Below, piece after piece: positions 36,046 through 44,872 of a stretch of DNA of 64,000 nucleotides (positions are counted from its first letter, which is position 1; every line of letters begins with the position of its first letter). The position numbers were made by a program, and so were the translations under genes. This DNA is from Sagittula salina (GTDB lineage: Bacteria > Pseudomonadota > Alphaproteobacteria > Rhodobacterales > Rhodobacteraceae): assembly GCF_017813235.1 (NCBI RefSeq), contig NZ_JAGISH010000003.1:45471-109470 (forward strand), given 5' to 3'. Below the pieces are notes generated by a model, which had not been told where the DNA came from, searched no databases, and saw only the letters and a list, made by a program, of their open reading frames with translations.

Positions 36046-37194
36046 TCAGTGTCCCAATGAGGCATGATTGCCACGTCCGGCGGAGGTGCCTAGGCGGGCG
36101 GAGGTATAGGCGCGAGTGGCAGCGGCGCGGCGCGCCATCATTTCGGAGGTGATCAGCACGGTCTCTCCGTCGCGGCGGAACCAGCGGGCGTCCTCCGCGT
36201 GGTCGAAGCCCGCGACAAACCCGTCAGGCAGAACCACGTCGTGCGCGACGATCACCTTGTTCAGGCGACAGCGCCAACCCAGCCGAGCGCCGGGCATCAG
36301 GACAGAGCCGTCAACGGTTGCGTGGGCGCGCGCGGGCGGGAGGCCGGTCATGGTGTGCGGCAGACGCACGGGCGGCGTCGATCCGAGGAAATCGAGCCAT
36401 GCCAGCCGGTAGGCCTCCAACGTGCCGACATCCCGCCAGTAGGCCCCCGTGCCGGGGCGCACATCGGGCAGGCGATAAATACCGAGCGCGTCATCGGCCA
36501 TGGCGCGGGGCAGCACGTCGTGGCCAAAGTCCATCGCGCCGTCGTCATCCATCAGAACGGCGCGCAGCCACTCCCAGTCCAGGACGTAGATGCCGGTCGA
36601 GGCCAGTGCCCGACCCGCGTCGCCCGGCATGGGAACGGGATTCGCGGGCTTCTCGGCAAAACCTGTCGCACTGCCATCCGGCCCTTCGGAAAACACCCCG
36701 AAACTGCGCGCCTGCTCCAGCGGAACGGCGGTGGTGGCAACGGTGACGGGCTGCTTGTGGCCCCGGTGGTGTGCAAGCAGCGCGTGCAGGTCGATGTCCA
36801 GCACATGGTCGCCGGAGAGGATCATCACCTCCTCCGGCGCCAACGCATCGATGGCGGAAACATTGCGGCGCAGCGGATCGGCGGTGCCGCGATAGCCCTC
36901 CGCACCGAATGTGCGCCCATCCAGCACCCGCAATCCCTTGGGTAGAAACGTCGCCCAATGATCGGAGAGGTGCTGCGCCAGATCCTCCGGCCGGTACTGT
37001 GTCGCCACCATCAGACGCCCGAATCCCGTGCGCACAACGGCATCGAGGATGAAGTCCACGATCCGGCCCTCGCTTCCGCCAAATGGCAGTGCGGGCTTGC
37101 ACTGTGAATCGGTCAGCTCGTGAAGGCGCGACCCACGGCCGCCCGCAAGAAGAAAGGGCAGGCAGCGGTCGACGGGGGGAGTGGCAGAGGCCAT
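36046..37194 (-). CDS. glgC: Glucose-1-phosphate adenylyltransferase
   Basis: A 382-aa ADP-glucose pyrophosphorylase. LLAGGRGSRLHELTDSQCKP near residue 15 is the nucleotide-binding signature. ILSGDHVLDIDLHALLAHHR near residue 125 and the FAEKPANP motif near residue 178 are sugar-phosphate and catalytic regions; the C-terminal left-handed beta-helix follows. It makes ADP-glucose for glycogen synthesis. First gene of the operon. glgA and glgB are not in this window. Confidence 0.93.
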   Translation of the reverse strand: MASATPPVDRCLPFLLAGGRGSRLHELTDSQCKPALPFGGSEGRIVDFILDAVVRTGFGRLMVATQYRPEDLAQHLSDHWATFLPKGLRVLDGRTFGAEGYRGTADPLRRNVSAIDALAPEEVMILSGDHVLDIDLHALLAHHRGHKQPVTVATTAVPLEQARSFGVFSEGPDGSATGFAEKPANPVPMPGDAGRALASTGIYVLDWEWLRAVLMDDDGAMDFGHDVLPRAMADDALGIYRLPDVRPGTGAYWRDVGTLEAYRLAWLDFLGSTPPVRLPHTMTGLPPARAHATVDGSVLMPGARLGWRCRLNKVIVAHDVVLPDGFVAGFDHAEDARWFRRDGETVLITSEMMARRAAATRAYTSARLGTSAGRGNHASLGH

Positions 37195-37768
37195 GACGTG
37201 TTCCTGTCAGATACGTGCGCGCCTTGTGGTCGCGCAAAATACATGCGCGGCTCCGGCGTCGCTTCACTTGTAAGCCATGTTCGCCCGTCGGTGGTTGCGG
37301 GCGAAAACCGTTATCGGGTAGAGTGTCTACGCCAATAGAACACACACCCCCCGGACCAAGTTCCGGCAAATGTTGTGGATGTGATGATGTTTTTCTCGGC
37401 GCACGGATTCGTGCATCTGCAATTAACGTGCCGTTCCAAAAGGGAAACCTCGTTGCGCCCGGAGAAAGGACTTCGGCAGGGGGCGAGCCAGACCTGCCTT
37501 CTTTGTGAGGGAACCCATGAAGGTGCATCCATCGCACTCAGGACGGTCAATTGGTGGCAATATCCGGAGCCTCCGCACGCGGAAAGGGCCGTGACCGGCG
37601 ATCACAGCCGACCCAGCGGGTATGGGGTGAATGGCCCGTTCGTATGACCGGAAAGCCCGTATGACCGGAAAGCAAGCCGCGTGCGGGATCGCGGCTTGCT
37701 CGCATATCGTCAGGATATCAGCAGCGCGATCAAGCAGTGGGAAAATAGCCCGGTCGCCCTGCAGTGGG
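37195..37768. other. 574-bp spacer between ppsA end and glgC start
   Basis: It should hold the glgC promoter (upper end of the minus-strand operon) and the 3' end of ppsA transcripts. A 17-bp direct tandem repeat is at 37641-37674. No convincing gene or clear terminator was seen. Confidence 0.5.
37641..37674. repeat. 17-bp direct tandem repeat
   Basis: CGTATGACCGGAAAGC occurs twice with a 17-bp period, only the final base differing. It is probably replication slippage or a control element; significance is unknown. Confidence 0.7.
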
Positions 37769-40165
37769 TCACGGGCTTTCCGCCTCGGCAACGTGCTGTT
37801 TCACGGCAAGAAAGCTGTCTGGCGTTACCGAGATCGAGTCGATTCCGGCGGCGACCAGCGTGCGTGCGAAATCGGGATAGTTTGACGGGGCCTGCCCGCA
37901 CAGGCCGATCTTGCGGTCGGCGGCGTGCGCCTTTTCGATGGCGGTGCGGATCATCCAGACCACCGCCGGGTCGCGTTCGTTGAACAGCCCCGACAGACGG
38001 TCGCTGTCGCGGTCTATGCCCAGCGTCAGCTGAGTCAGGTCGTTCGATCCGATGGAAAACCCGTCAAAGCGTTTTGCGAATTCCTCTGCCATGATGACGT
38101 TCGAGGGTATCTCGCACATGACGTAGAGTTCCAGGTCGTTCTGGCCGCGTTCCAGACCCTCTGCCTGCATGACGGACAGGACCTTGTCGGCTTCCTCGGG
38201 GGTGCGACAGAAGGGGACCATGACCTTTACGTTTCTGAACCCCATCTCTTCGCGCAGCCGGTGAATGGCCTGACATTCCAGCCGGAACCCGTCGCTGTAG
38301 CCCGGATCGTAGTAGCGCGAGGCGCCGCGCCAGCCGATCATCGGATTTTCCTCCTCGGGTTCGAATTCCCGCCCGCCGAGCAGATCAGCGTATTCGTTGG
38401 TCTTGAAGTCGCTCAGACGCAATATCATCGGATTTGGATGGCAGACCGCCGCGATCCGCGACAACCCACGCGAAAGACGGTCGACGAAGTATTCCCGCTT
38501 GTCGTCGTAACCCGCTGTCAGATCGGCGATTTCGGCGCGCGCGGCGTCGTCCTTCAGCCGGTCGAAATCGGTCAGCGCGCGGGGGTGGATGCGGATGGCG
38601 TTGGAAATGACGAATTCCATCCGGGCAAGGCCCACGCCATCGGCGGGCAGCCGCCACCAGCGCGCCGCCGTGGCCGGATTGGCGAGGTTCAGCATCACCT
38701 TGGTCCGGGTCTGCGGCACATGGTCGAGGTCCAGATCTTCGACCTGGTATTCGGCGATGCCCTCGTAGACGTGCCCCACGTCGCCTTCGGCGCAGCAGAC
38801 GGTGACCTCCTGCAAATCGTGCAGCAGGTGAGTGGCGTTGCCGCAGCCGACGATGGCGGGCACACCCAGCTCGCGGCTGACGATGGCGGCGTGGCTTGTG
38901 CGCCCGCCGTGGTCCGTCACGATGGCCGAAGCGCGCTTCATCACCGGCACCCAGTCCGGGTCGGTGTTCGAGGTGACAAGGATCGCCCCATCAACGAAGC
39001 GGTCTATGTCGGCCACATCCTCGATCAGGCAGACGGCGCCGGTGGCGATCTGTTCGCCGACCGACAGCCCGGAAATCAGTTCGGGACCGTGCTTGCCGAT
39101 GGAATAGCTGCGCAGCGCGGCGCCGTGTAGCGTGGATTGCACGGTTTCTGGTCGGGCCTGTACGATGTACAGCTTGTGGGTCTCGCCGTCCCGGGCCCAT
39201 TCCATGTCCATAGGCATTCCGTAATGGCGTTCGATCACCGTGGCCTGACGCGCGAGGTCCAGCACCTCGTCGTCACTCAGCACAAAGGCCGCGCGTTCCG
39301 CGCGCGAGGTGGGGACGTTCCTGACCGGGCGGGGGGTGGATTTGTCCGCGTAGATCATCTTGATCTCCTTGGAACCCAGCTTGCGCTCGATGATCGGCCG
39401 CAGGGCGGGATCGTCGAGGAACGGTTTGTAGACCTGGTATTCATCCGGGGTGACGGCCCCTTGCACCACGTTTTCGCCCAACCCCCAGGCGGCATTGATC
39501 AGCACGACCTTGTCCCAGCCGGATTCAGTGTCGATGGAGAACATCACCCCAGACCCGCCGATGTCGGAGCGGACCATCTGCTGCACGCCCACGGACAGGG
39601 CCACATCGAGGTGGTCAAACCCCTTGGCGTTTCGGTAGCTGATCGCCCGGTCGGTGAACAACGAGGCATAGCAGTTGCGGCAGGCCTTCAGAACGTCCTC
39701 CTCGCCCGAGACGTTCAGAAAGGTTTCTTGCTGCCCGGCAAAGCTGGCGTCGGGCAGGTCCTCGGCGGTGGCGCTGGACCGCACCGCGACCGAGAGCGCA
39801 GGCCGGCCGGTGCGGTTGCACAGGGTACGGTAGGCGGCGGTGATCGCCTGCGCGGTGTCCTCGTGCCAGTCGCCCGAAGCGATCGCCTTGCGGATGGTAT
39901 TCCCGGCCTCGTGCAGGGTGATCTTGCCAGCGTCCAGCCGCTGCATCGTGTCGCCGATCAGGCTGGCCAGGCCGTTGGCTTCGATAAACCGCCGGAAGGC
40001 GCCCGCGGTGGTGGCAAAGCCGGGTGGAACGGCAATGCCGAGTCCGCCCAGTTCCCGCACCATTTCGCCCAGCGATGCGTTCTTGCCGCCGACAAGGGGC
40101 ACATCATCGCGGCGCACGTCCTCGAAGAAAATCACTTCGCCCGTCGCGGTCTGGTTGGTGGTCAT
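37769..40165 (-). CDS. ppsA: Phosphoenolpyruvate synthase
   Basis: 798 aa. The N-terminal ATP-binding domain starts with LVGGKNASLGEMVRELG, then VRSSATAEDLPDASFAGQQE near residue 118. The phosphohistidine loop GGRTSHAAIVSRELGVPAIV is near residue 420 with the catalytic His. The C-terminal PEP/pyruvate TIM barrel includes GSNDLTQLTLGIDRDS near residue 730. It makes PEP, AMP and phosphate from pyruvate, ATP and water, feeding gluconeogenesis. ATG at 40165; an FNR-like box lies 59 nt upstream. Confidence 0.94.
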   Translation of the reverse strand: MTTNQTATGEVIFFEDVRRDDVPLVGGKNASLGEMVRELGGLGIAVPPGFATTAGAFRRFIEANGLASLIGDTMQRLDAGKITLHEAGNTIRKAIASGDWHEDTAQAITAAYRTLCNRTGRPALSVAVRSSATAEDLPDASFAGQQETFLNVSGEEDVLKACRNCYASLFTDRAISYRNAKGFDHLDVALSVGVQQMVRSDIGGSGVMFSIDTESGWDKVVLINAAWGLGENVVQGAVTPDEYQVYKPFLDDPALRPIIERKLGSKEIKMIYADKSTPRPVRNVPTSRAERAAFVLSDDEVLDLARQATVIERHYGMPMDMEWARDGETHKLYIVQARPETVQSTLHGAALRSYSIGKHGPELISGLSVGEQIATGAVCLIEDVADIDRFVDGAILVTSNTDPDWVPVMKRASAIVTDHGGRTSHAAIVSRELGVPAIVGCGNATHLLHDLQEVTVCCAEGDVGHVYEGIAEYQVEDLDLDHVPQTRTKVMLNLANPATAARWWRLPADGVGLARMEFVISNAIRIHPRALTDFDRLKDDAARAEIADLTAGYDDKREYFVDRLSRGLSRIAAVCHPNPMILRLSDFKTNEYADLLGGREFEPEEENPMIGWRGASRYYDPGYSDGFRLECQAIHRLREEMGFRNVKVMVPFCRTPEEADKVLSVMQAEGLERGQNDLELYVMCEIPSNVIMAEEFAKRFDGFSIGSNDLTQLTLGIDRDSDRLSGLFNERDPAVVWMIRTAIEKAHAADRKIGLCGQAPSNYPDFARTLVAAGIDSISVTPDSFLAVKQHVAEAESP

Positions 40166-40224
40166 CGTCGGCCTCCCCTGCGCCACATGTTGCACAGAGA
40201 TTATCCAAAGGCACCGCCGGGGCG

Positions 40225-40238
40225 TTGACCTCGATCAA
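40225..40238. promoter_or_regulatory. FNR/DNR-like box upstream of ppsA
   Basis: TTGACCTCGATCAA fits TTGAY-N4-RTCAA. It lies 59 nt before the ppsA ATG, in the 85-nt gap to the transporter ATPase gene end. Confidence 0.6.
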
Positions 40239-40250
40239 GTCGCCCTCCAG

Positions 40251-41357
40251 TTACATTGCCTGCCCGGTGTCCGGGGTGAACAGCTTGGCCTTGGTCATGT
40301 CGACTTCGAAGCGAAACCGGGTCCCCTCCGGGCGGGCGTCTTCGGGGCGGACGCGGGCGATCATCTCGGTGCCGCCGATGTCGAAGACGATCATCGTGTC
40401 CGGACCGGTGGGCTCGACCACCTCGACCGCTTCCTCGAAGACAAAGCGGTTCTCGCCGGGAAGTTCGGTTTCCGCCGCGAAAATCGATTCCGGCCGCAGT
40501 CCGAGGACGACCTGATCGCCGTCCTGCAGTGTCACGCGGTCGGCCAATGGGCGGGGCAGGGGGAAACGCAGGCCGGTGCCCTTTGGCTGAACGGCCAATG
40601 CCGCCCCGTTCCGGCACAGCACCCCCGGAAGCATGTTCATCGGCGGCGACCCCATGAAGCCCGCCACGAACAGGTCGACGGGGTTCTCATAGATGTCGGC
40701 CGGCGGCGCAAACTGGCGGATGTGGCCGTTGTCCATCACCGCGATGCGGGTGGCCAGCGTCATCGCCTCGATCTGGTCGTGGGTTACGTAGACGATGGTC
40801 TTGCCCAGCCGCTGGTGTAATTTCTTGATCTCAGTGCGCATGGAGATGCGCAGCTTCGCGTCGAGGTTGGACAACGGCTCGTCGAACAGGAAGACCTCCG
40901 GCTTGCGTACGAGGGCGCGGCCCATGGCGACGCGCTGGCGCTGGCCACCTGAAAGCTGCCCCGGCTTGCGGTCCAGCAGGTGGTCTATCTGCAAAAGCTG
41001 GCTGAATTCTTCCAGCGCTGCCTGCTGGTTGTCCTTCGGAATGCGCCGGGTCTGCATACCGAAGGTGATGTTGTCGCGCACGGTTTTGGTCGGGTAAAGC
41101 GCGTAGGATTGAAACACCATGGCGATGTCGCGGTCGCGCGGCGGCACGTCGTTGACCAGCTTGCCACCGATGCGGATCGCGCCACCGGTCGCGGTTTCCA
41201 ACCCCGCGATCAGATTCAACAGCGTGGACTTGCCGCAGCCCGACGGCCCGACCAGCACGACGAACTCGCCCGGTTCGATCTCCATGTCGATGCCCTTGAT
41301 CACCTCGGTGGCACCAAAGGACTTGCGAAGCTTTTCCAGCCGGATTCCCGAGGCCAT
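40251..41357 (-). CDS. Sugar ABC transporter ATP-binding protein (MalK/UgpC-type)
   Basis: 368 aa. Walker A GPSGCGKST near residue 37, LSGGQRQRVAMGRALVRKPE near residue 135 containing the signature, and LFDEPLSNLDAKL. The C-terminal TOBE domain is present. ATG at 41357; two bases separate it from the upstream permease stop. It energises the minus-strand transporter 40251-44476. Confidence 0.9.
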   Translation of the reverse strand: MASGIRLEKLRKSFGATEVIKGIDMEIEPGEFVVLVGPSGCGKSTLLNLIAGLETATGGAIRIGGKLVNDVPPRDRDIAMVFQSYALYPTKTVRDNITFGMQTRRIPKDNQQAALEEFSQLLQIDHLLDRKPGQLSGGQRQRVAMGRALVRKPEVFLFDEPLSNLDAKLRISMRTEIKKLHQRLGKTIVYVTHDQIEAMTLATRIAVMDNGHIRQFAPPADIYENPVDLFVAGFMGSPPMNMLPGVLCRNGAALAVQPKGTGLRFPLPRPLADRVTLQDGDQVVLGLRPESIFAAETELPGENRFVFEEAVEVVEPTGPDTMIVFDIGGTEMIARVRPEDARPEGTRFRFEVDMTKAKLFTPDTGQAM

Positions 41358-41359
41358 GG

Positions 41360-42253
41360 CTATCCTTTCACCGCGCCGGCGGACAGCCCGCGCACAAAAT
41401 ACGCGCCGGCCACCACATAGACCAGCATGGTGGGCAGCGCGGCGATGATCGCGGCGGCCATGTCGACGTTGTATTCCTTCACCCCGGTCGAGGTGTTCAC
41501 CACGTTGTTCAGCGCCACCGTCACCGGGTTGCTGTCGCCGATGGTGAAGGCCACGCCGAACAGGAAGTCGTTCCAGATCTGGGTGAACTGCCAGATCACC
41601 GTGACCACGATGGCCGGGATCGACATTGGCAGCACGATCCGGAAGAAGATGCCGAAGAACCCCGCCCCGTCGACCTTGGCCGCCTGGAGGATGCCGTCCG
41701 ACACGCTGACGAAGAAGTTTCGGAAAAACAGCGTGGTAAATGCAAGGCCATAGACCGTATGCACTAGGATGAGCCCCGGCACGGTGCCCGCCAGCCCCAG
41801 CTGCCCCAACGTGCGTGCCATCGGCAACAGCACAACCTGAAATGGAATGAAAGCACCGAACAGGATCAAAGCAAAAATCCAGTCGGCGCCGGGAAAGCGC
41901 CACTTCGTCAGCGCATAGCCGTTGATCGCGCCCAGCGTCGTGGACAGGATCACCGCCGGAACCGCCATCGCGATGGAATTCCACATGAAAGGTTTCAGCC
42001 CGTCGCAGCGCACACCGACGCACGCCGAATCCCAGGCCTTTGCCCAGGCATCAAAGGTGATCGCCTGCGGCAGGCTCAGCAGGGTGCCCTCGCGGATCTC
42101 GGCCAGCGACTTCAGCGAGGTCGAGACCATGACCACCAGCGGCAGGAGGTAATACAGGCAGAACAGCCCCAGCACGGCGAACAGGCCCATCCGCATCAGC
42201 ACGCTGCGCAGGCCCTTCGGCTGGACGATCCCGCTGGTGCGGCGCTGTCTCAT
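41360..42253 (-). CDS. Sugar ABC transporter permease (MalG-like)
   Basis: 297-aa permease with about six hydrophobic segments. The EAA-like loop QAAKVDGAGFFGIFFRIVLP near residue 197 contacts the ATPase. It overlaps its partner permease by 4 nt and ends near the ATPase gene start. Confidence 0.9.
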   Translation of the reverse strand: MRQRRTSGIVQPKGLRSVLMRMGLFAVLGLFCLYYLLPLVVMVSTSLKSLAEIREGTLLSLPQAITFDAWAKAWDSACVGVRCDGLKPFMWNSIAMAVPAVILSTTLGAINGYALTKWRFPGADWIFALILFGAFIPFQVVLLPMARTLGQLGLAGTVPGLILVHTVYGLAFTTLFFRNFFVSVSDGILQAAKVDGAGFFGIFFRIVLPMSIPAIVVTVIWQFTQIWNDFLFGVAFTIGDSNPVTVALNNVVNTSTGVKEYNVDMAAAIIAALPTMLVYVVAGAYFVRGLSAGAVKG

Positions 42254-43152
42254 CGGTTGGTCCGCCGCAGTTCGGAATACAGGTATGGCACGATGATCGC
42301 CGTGATGGTCATCAGCATCATCGTGGCGCTCGCCGCCGCTACGCCCAATTCGCTGCGCTGGAAGGCGAAGGCATACATGAAGGTTGCCGGCATATCGGTG
42401 GCATAACCCGGCCCACCGCCCGTCAGCGCGATCACCAGATCAAAGCTCTTGATCGCCAGGTGTGCGAGGATGATGACCGTGGACAGGAATACCGGTCGCA
42501 GGATCGGCAGGACGATGGAGGTGTAGGTCTTCCACCCGCTGGCGCCGTCGACTGCGGCGGCCTTCAGGATCTCGTCATCGACGGACCGCAATCCGGCAAG
42601 GAACAGCGCCATGGCATAGCCGGAGCTTTGCCAGACCGCCGCCAGTACCAGCGTGTAGATCGCGTAATCGGAGTTCACAAGCCAATCGAAGGTAAAGTCC
42701 TCGAACCCGACCTCCCGCATGAATCGTTGCAGTCCCAACCCGGGGTTCAGCAGCCATTTCCAAACGGTCCCGGTGACGATGAAGGATAGCGCCATCGGGT
42801 ACAGGTAAATGGTGCGGATAAGCCCCTCGGCGCGGACGCGCTGGTCCAGAAGGATGGCCAGCAGGATGCCGATCGCCATGGCGATGACGATGAACAGGCC
42901 GGAGAACACGAACAGGTTGAGGATCGCCACATACCAGCGCGGCGTGGCCCAGAGGCGTTCGTATTGCGCTAGTCCCTGGAAGTCATAGACCGGCATGACC
43001 CCGGAGGGCGTCATGGATATGTACGCCGTCCACGCGATGAAGCCGTAGACAAAGAACAGGCTGAGCGCGAACAGCGGCAGCACCACGATCCGTGGCAGCT
43101 GCCGTTCGATCCAGCGTTCGGCTTGTAGTCTGGGGGATGGATGTTCGGTCAT
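42250..43152 (-). CDS. Sugar ABC transporter permease (MalF-like)
   Basis: 300-aa permease. It starts with a membrane anchor (VVLPLFALSLFFVYGFIAW) and carries the loop KAAAVDGASGWKTYTSIVLP near residue 200. It lies 46 nt downstream of the binding-protein gene, past a strong hairpin. Confidence 0.9.
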   Translation of the reverse strand: MTEHPSPRLQAERWIERQLPRIVVLPLFALSLFFVYGFIAWTAYISMTPSGVMPVYDFQGLAQYERLWATPRWYVAILNLFVFSGLFIVIAMAIGILLAILLDQRVRAEGLIRTIYLYPMALSFIVTGTVWKWLLNPGLGLQRFMREVGFEDFTFDWLVNSDYAIYTLVLAAVWQSSGYAMALFLAGLRSVDDEILKAAAVDGASGWKTYTSIVLPILRPVFLSTVIILAHLAIKSFDLVIALTGGGPGYATDMPATFMYAFAFQRSELGVAAASATMMLMTITAIIVPYLYSELRRTNR

Positions 43153-43164
43153 TGCAATGCGGCA

Positions 43165-43188
43165 GGGGCCGGGGATGGTACCGGCCCC
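43165..43188 (-). terminator. Intercistronic hairpin after the binding-protein gene
   Basis: GGGGCCGG and CCGGCCCC form a perfect 8-bp stem with an 8-nt loop. Position after the binding-protein gene parallels the hairpins at 3804 and 25338. No T-run follows on the transcribed strand. Confidence 0.55.
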
Positions 43189-43198
43189 CTCCAGCCCG

Positions 43199-44476
43199 TC
43201 ACATGGCGCGCATGATGGCAGCGGACAGCCGCTCGGTTGCGTCCTCGGAACTCATGTCGGAATTGAAGAACTCCGTCACAAGGTCGAGGATCTCCCCGCG
43301 CACCGACCGCGGGATCGCCATCTCGTGCGCCATCGACGGCACCAGCGCGTCGCTTTCGACGGCCTTCAGCAGGTCCTCGTGGGACTTCTGCGCACACATG
43401 TCGAAATCATCCAGCGACACGTCAGTACGCGCGGGGATCGACCCCTTGGCCAGGTTGAAGGTCTTCTGGAACTCGGGCGACATGATCAGGCTCGCCAGCA
43501 CCTGCTGGCCCTTCAACTTGTCCTCACCCGACACCTTGAAGAAGGTGAAGCTGTCGGAGTTCAGGACAAACCCGTTACCCGGTGTCGGCGCGCAGAGGAA
43601 ATCCTCGCCCGGCACCTTTCCGGCGGCAAGAAATTCGCCCTTGGCCCAGTCGCCCATGATCTGGAAGGCCGCCTCGCCGCGCATCACCATGGCGGTGGCG
43701 AGGTTCCAGTCGCGACCGGGGAAGTTCGGGTCCACATAGCCGCGCAGCTTGCGCAACTGGTCAAAGGACGCGACCATGGTCGGGGAGGCGAGCGCCTCCG
43801 GGTCGAGTTCAACCAGGGCCTTGCGGTAGAAATCCGGCCCGCCGACACCGAGCACCACATCTTCGAACAGAGTGGCGTCCTGCCAGGCCTGCCCGCCGTG
43901 GCCCAGTGGCGTAATACCCGCCGCTTGCAGTTTGTCCGCGGCGGCGTTGAATTCTTCCCAGGTGGTGGGCATATCCTCGACGCCCGCCTTGGCCAGCGCC
44001 TCGGGGTTGGCCCAGAGCCAGTCGACGCGGTGGATGTTCACCGGGGCGGCGACGTAGTTGCCATCGTATTTCATGATCGTGGCCAGCGCGGGCGGCAATA
44101 CGCTGTCCCAGTGCTCGGCCGTTGCCACCTCCTGAACGTCGTTCAGGGCGCCCTGCTGGGCCCATTCCTGGATGCCGGGGCCCTTCAACTGAACGGCGGT
44201 GGGCGGGTTTCCGGCTACGACGCGGGCGCGAAGTGCAGTCATCGCCGCATCGCCGCCACCGCCCGCGATGGGCGAATCGACCCAAGTGCCGCCTTGCGCC
44301 TCGAAGGCGTCCTTCAGCGTGCCGACGGCCTTGGCTTCGCCGCCCGAGGTCCACCAGTGCAAAACCTCGACGGTGCCTTCGGCGTGAACGGCGCTACTGA
44401 CGCCCAAGGCCGCGACGGCACAGGCTGCATGCTTGGCCGCGTGCATGGCCGAATTCAATCCACGAAAAAGTCGCAT
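43199..44476 (-). CDS. ABC transporter sugar-binding protein (glucose/mannose-type)
   Basis: 425 aa. A signal peptide (residues 1 to about 32, with AKHAACAVAALGVSSAVHA) precedes the mature start EGTVEVLHWWTSGGEAKAV. WWTSGGE, IHRVDWLWANPEALAKAG and GDWAKGEFLAAGK are typical of GtsA/glucose-mannose binders. First gene of the minus-strand transporter operon. An FNR-like box lies 117 nt upstream. Confidence 0.9.
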   Translation of the reverse strand: MRLFRGLNSAMHAAKHAACAVAALGVSSAVHAEGTVEVLHWWTSGGEAKAVGTLKDAFEAQGGTWVDSPIAGGGGDAAMTALRARVVAGNPPTAVQLKGPGIQEWAQQGALNDVQEVATAEHWDSVLPPALATIMKYDGNYVAAPVNIHRVDWLWANPEALAKAGVEDMPTTWEEFNAAADKLQAAGITPLGHGGQAWQDATLFEDVVLGVGGPDFYRKALVELDPEALASPTMVASFDQLRKLRGYVDPNFPGRDWNLATAMVMRGEAAFQIMGDWAKGEFLAAGKVPGEDFLCAPTPGNGFVLNSDSFTFFKVSGEDKLKGQQVLASLIMSPEFQKTFNLAKGSIPARTDVSLDDFDMCAQKSHEDLLKAVESDALVPSMAHEMAIPRSVRGEILDLVTEFFNSDMSSEDATERLSAAIMRAM

Positions 44477-44593
44477 CTGTCATATCCTCCCGAGATGACA
44501 GCGGGGGCACCGTGACGGCCCGGTCTCGCGCGATGCGAGGCGGCCCGCAGCCCCCGCTTGCCTTGACGTTAACACCGCGTTTGTCGCGTTCCC

Positions 44594-44607
44594 TTGACCT
44601 CGGTCAA
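44594..44607. promoter_or_regulatory. Perfect FNR/DNR-like palindrome upstream of the sugar-binding protein gene
   Basis: TTGACCTCGGTCAA is a perfect dyad (TTGAC-N4-GTCAA) in the 144-bp gap between the ACP gene and the binding-protein gene. At 117 nt upstream of the start it is farther than the other boxes. Confidence 0.55.
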
Positions 44608-44620
44608 TGGGTGGGGGTTT

Positions 44621-44872
44621 TCATGCCCCGGACATGGCCGCCGCAAGGTAGTCCACCGCCAGTGCGACGGTGGCGATCCGGGGGTAATCCACTTCGGGGA
44701 TGTTCACGCCCGTGCGCTCGTGCAGGGCGGTCACGATGTTGAGAATATCCATCGAGTCGAGCTCGAGGTCGTCCTGGAGGTGGTCGTGGTCCCCCACGGA
44801 GGCCGCGTCGATGTCGGGCGCGACGCGGGTCAGTTCCTCGAGGTAGATGGTGCGGATCTCGGCTGGGGTCAT
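44621..44872 (-). CDS. Acyl carrier protein
   Basis: 83 aa. The phosphopantetheine attachment motif ELDSMDIL has Ser40 at the start of helix II. The acidic composition and length match ACPs. Unusually it is the last gene of an operon with an acyl-CoA synthetase and a 2-oxoacid dehydrogenase, overlapping E2 by 4 nt, and not with fatty acid synthesis genes. Its partner is unknown. Confidence 0.85.
   Translation of the reverse strand: MTPAEIRTIYLEELTRVAPDIDAASVGDHDHLQDDLELDSMDILNIVTALHERTGVNIPEVDYPRIATVALAVDYLAAAMSGA

Noticed and set aside
37264..37279. A parS-like string (GCTTCACTTGTAAGCC)
   Set aside because: The arms do not align with the TTACA-N2-TGTAA core; the spacing is one base short. 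It is probably chance.
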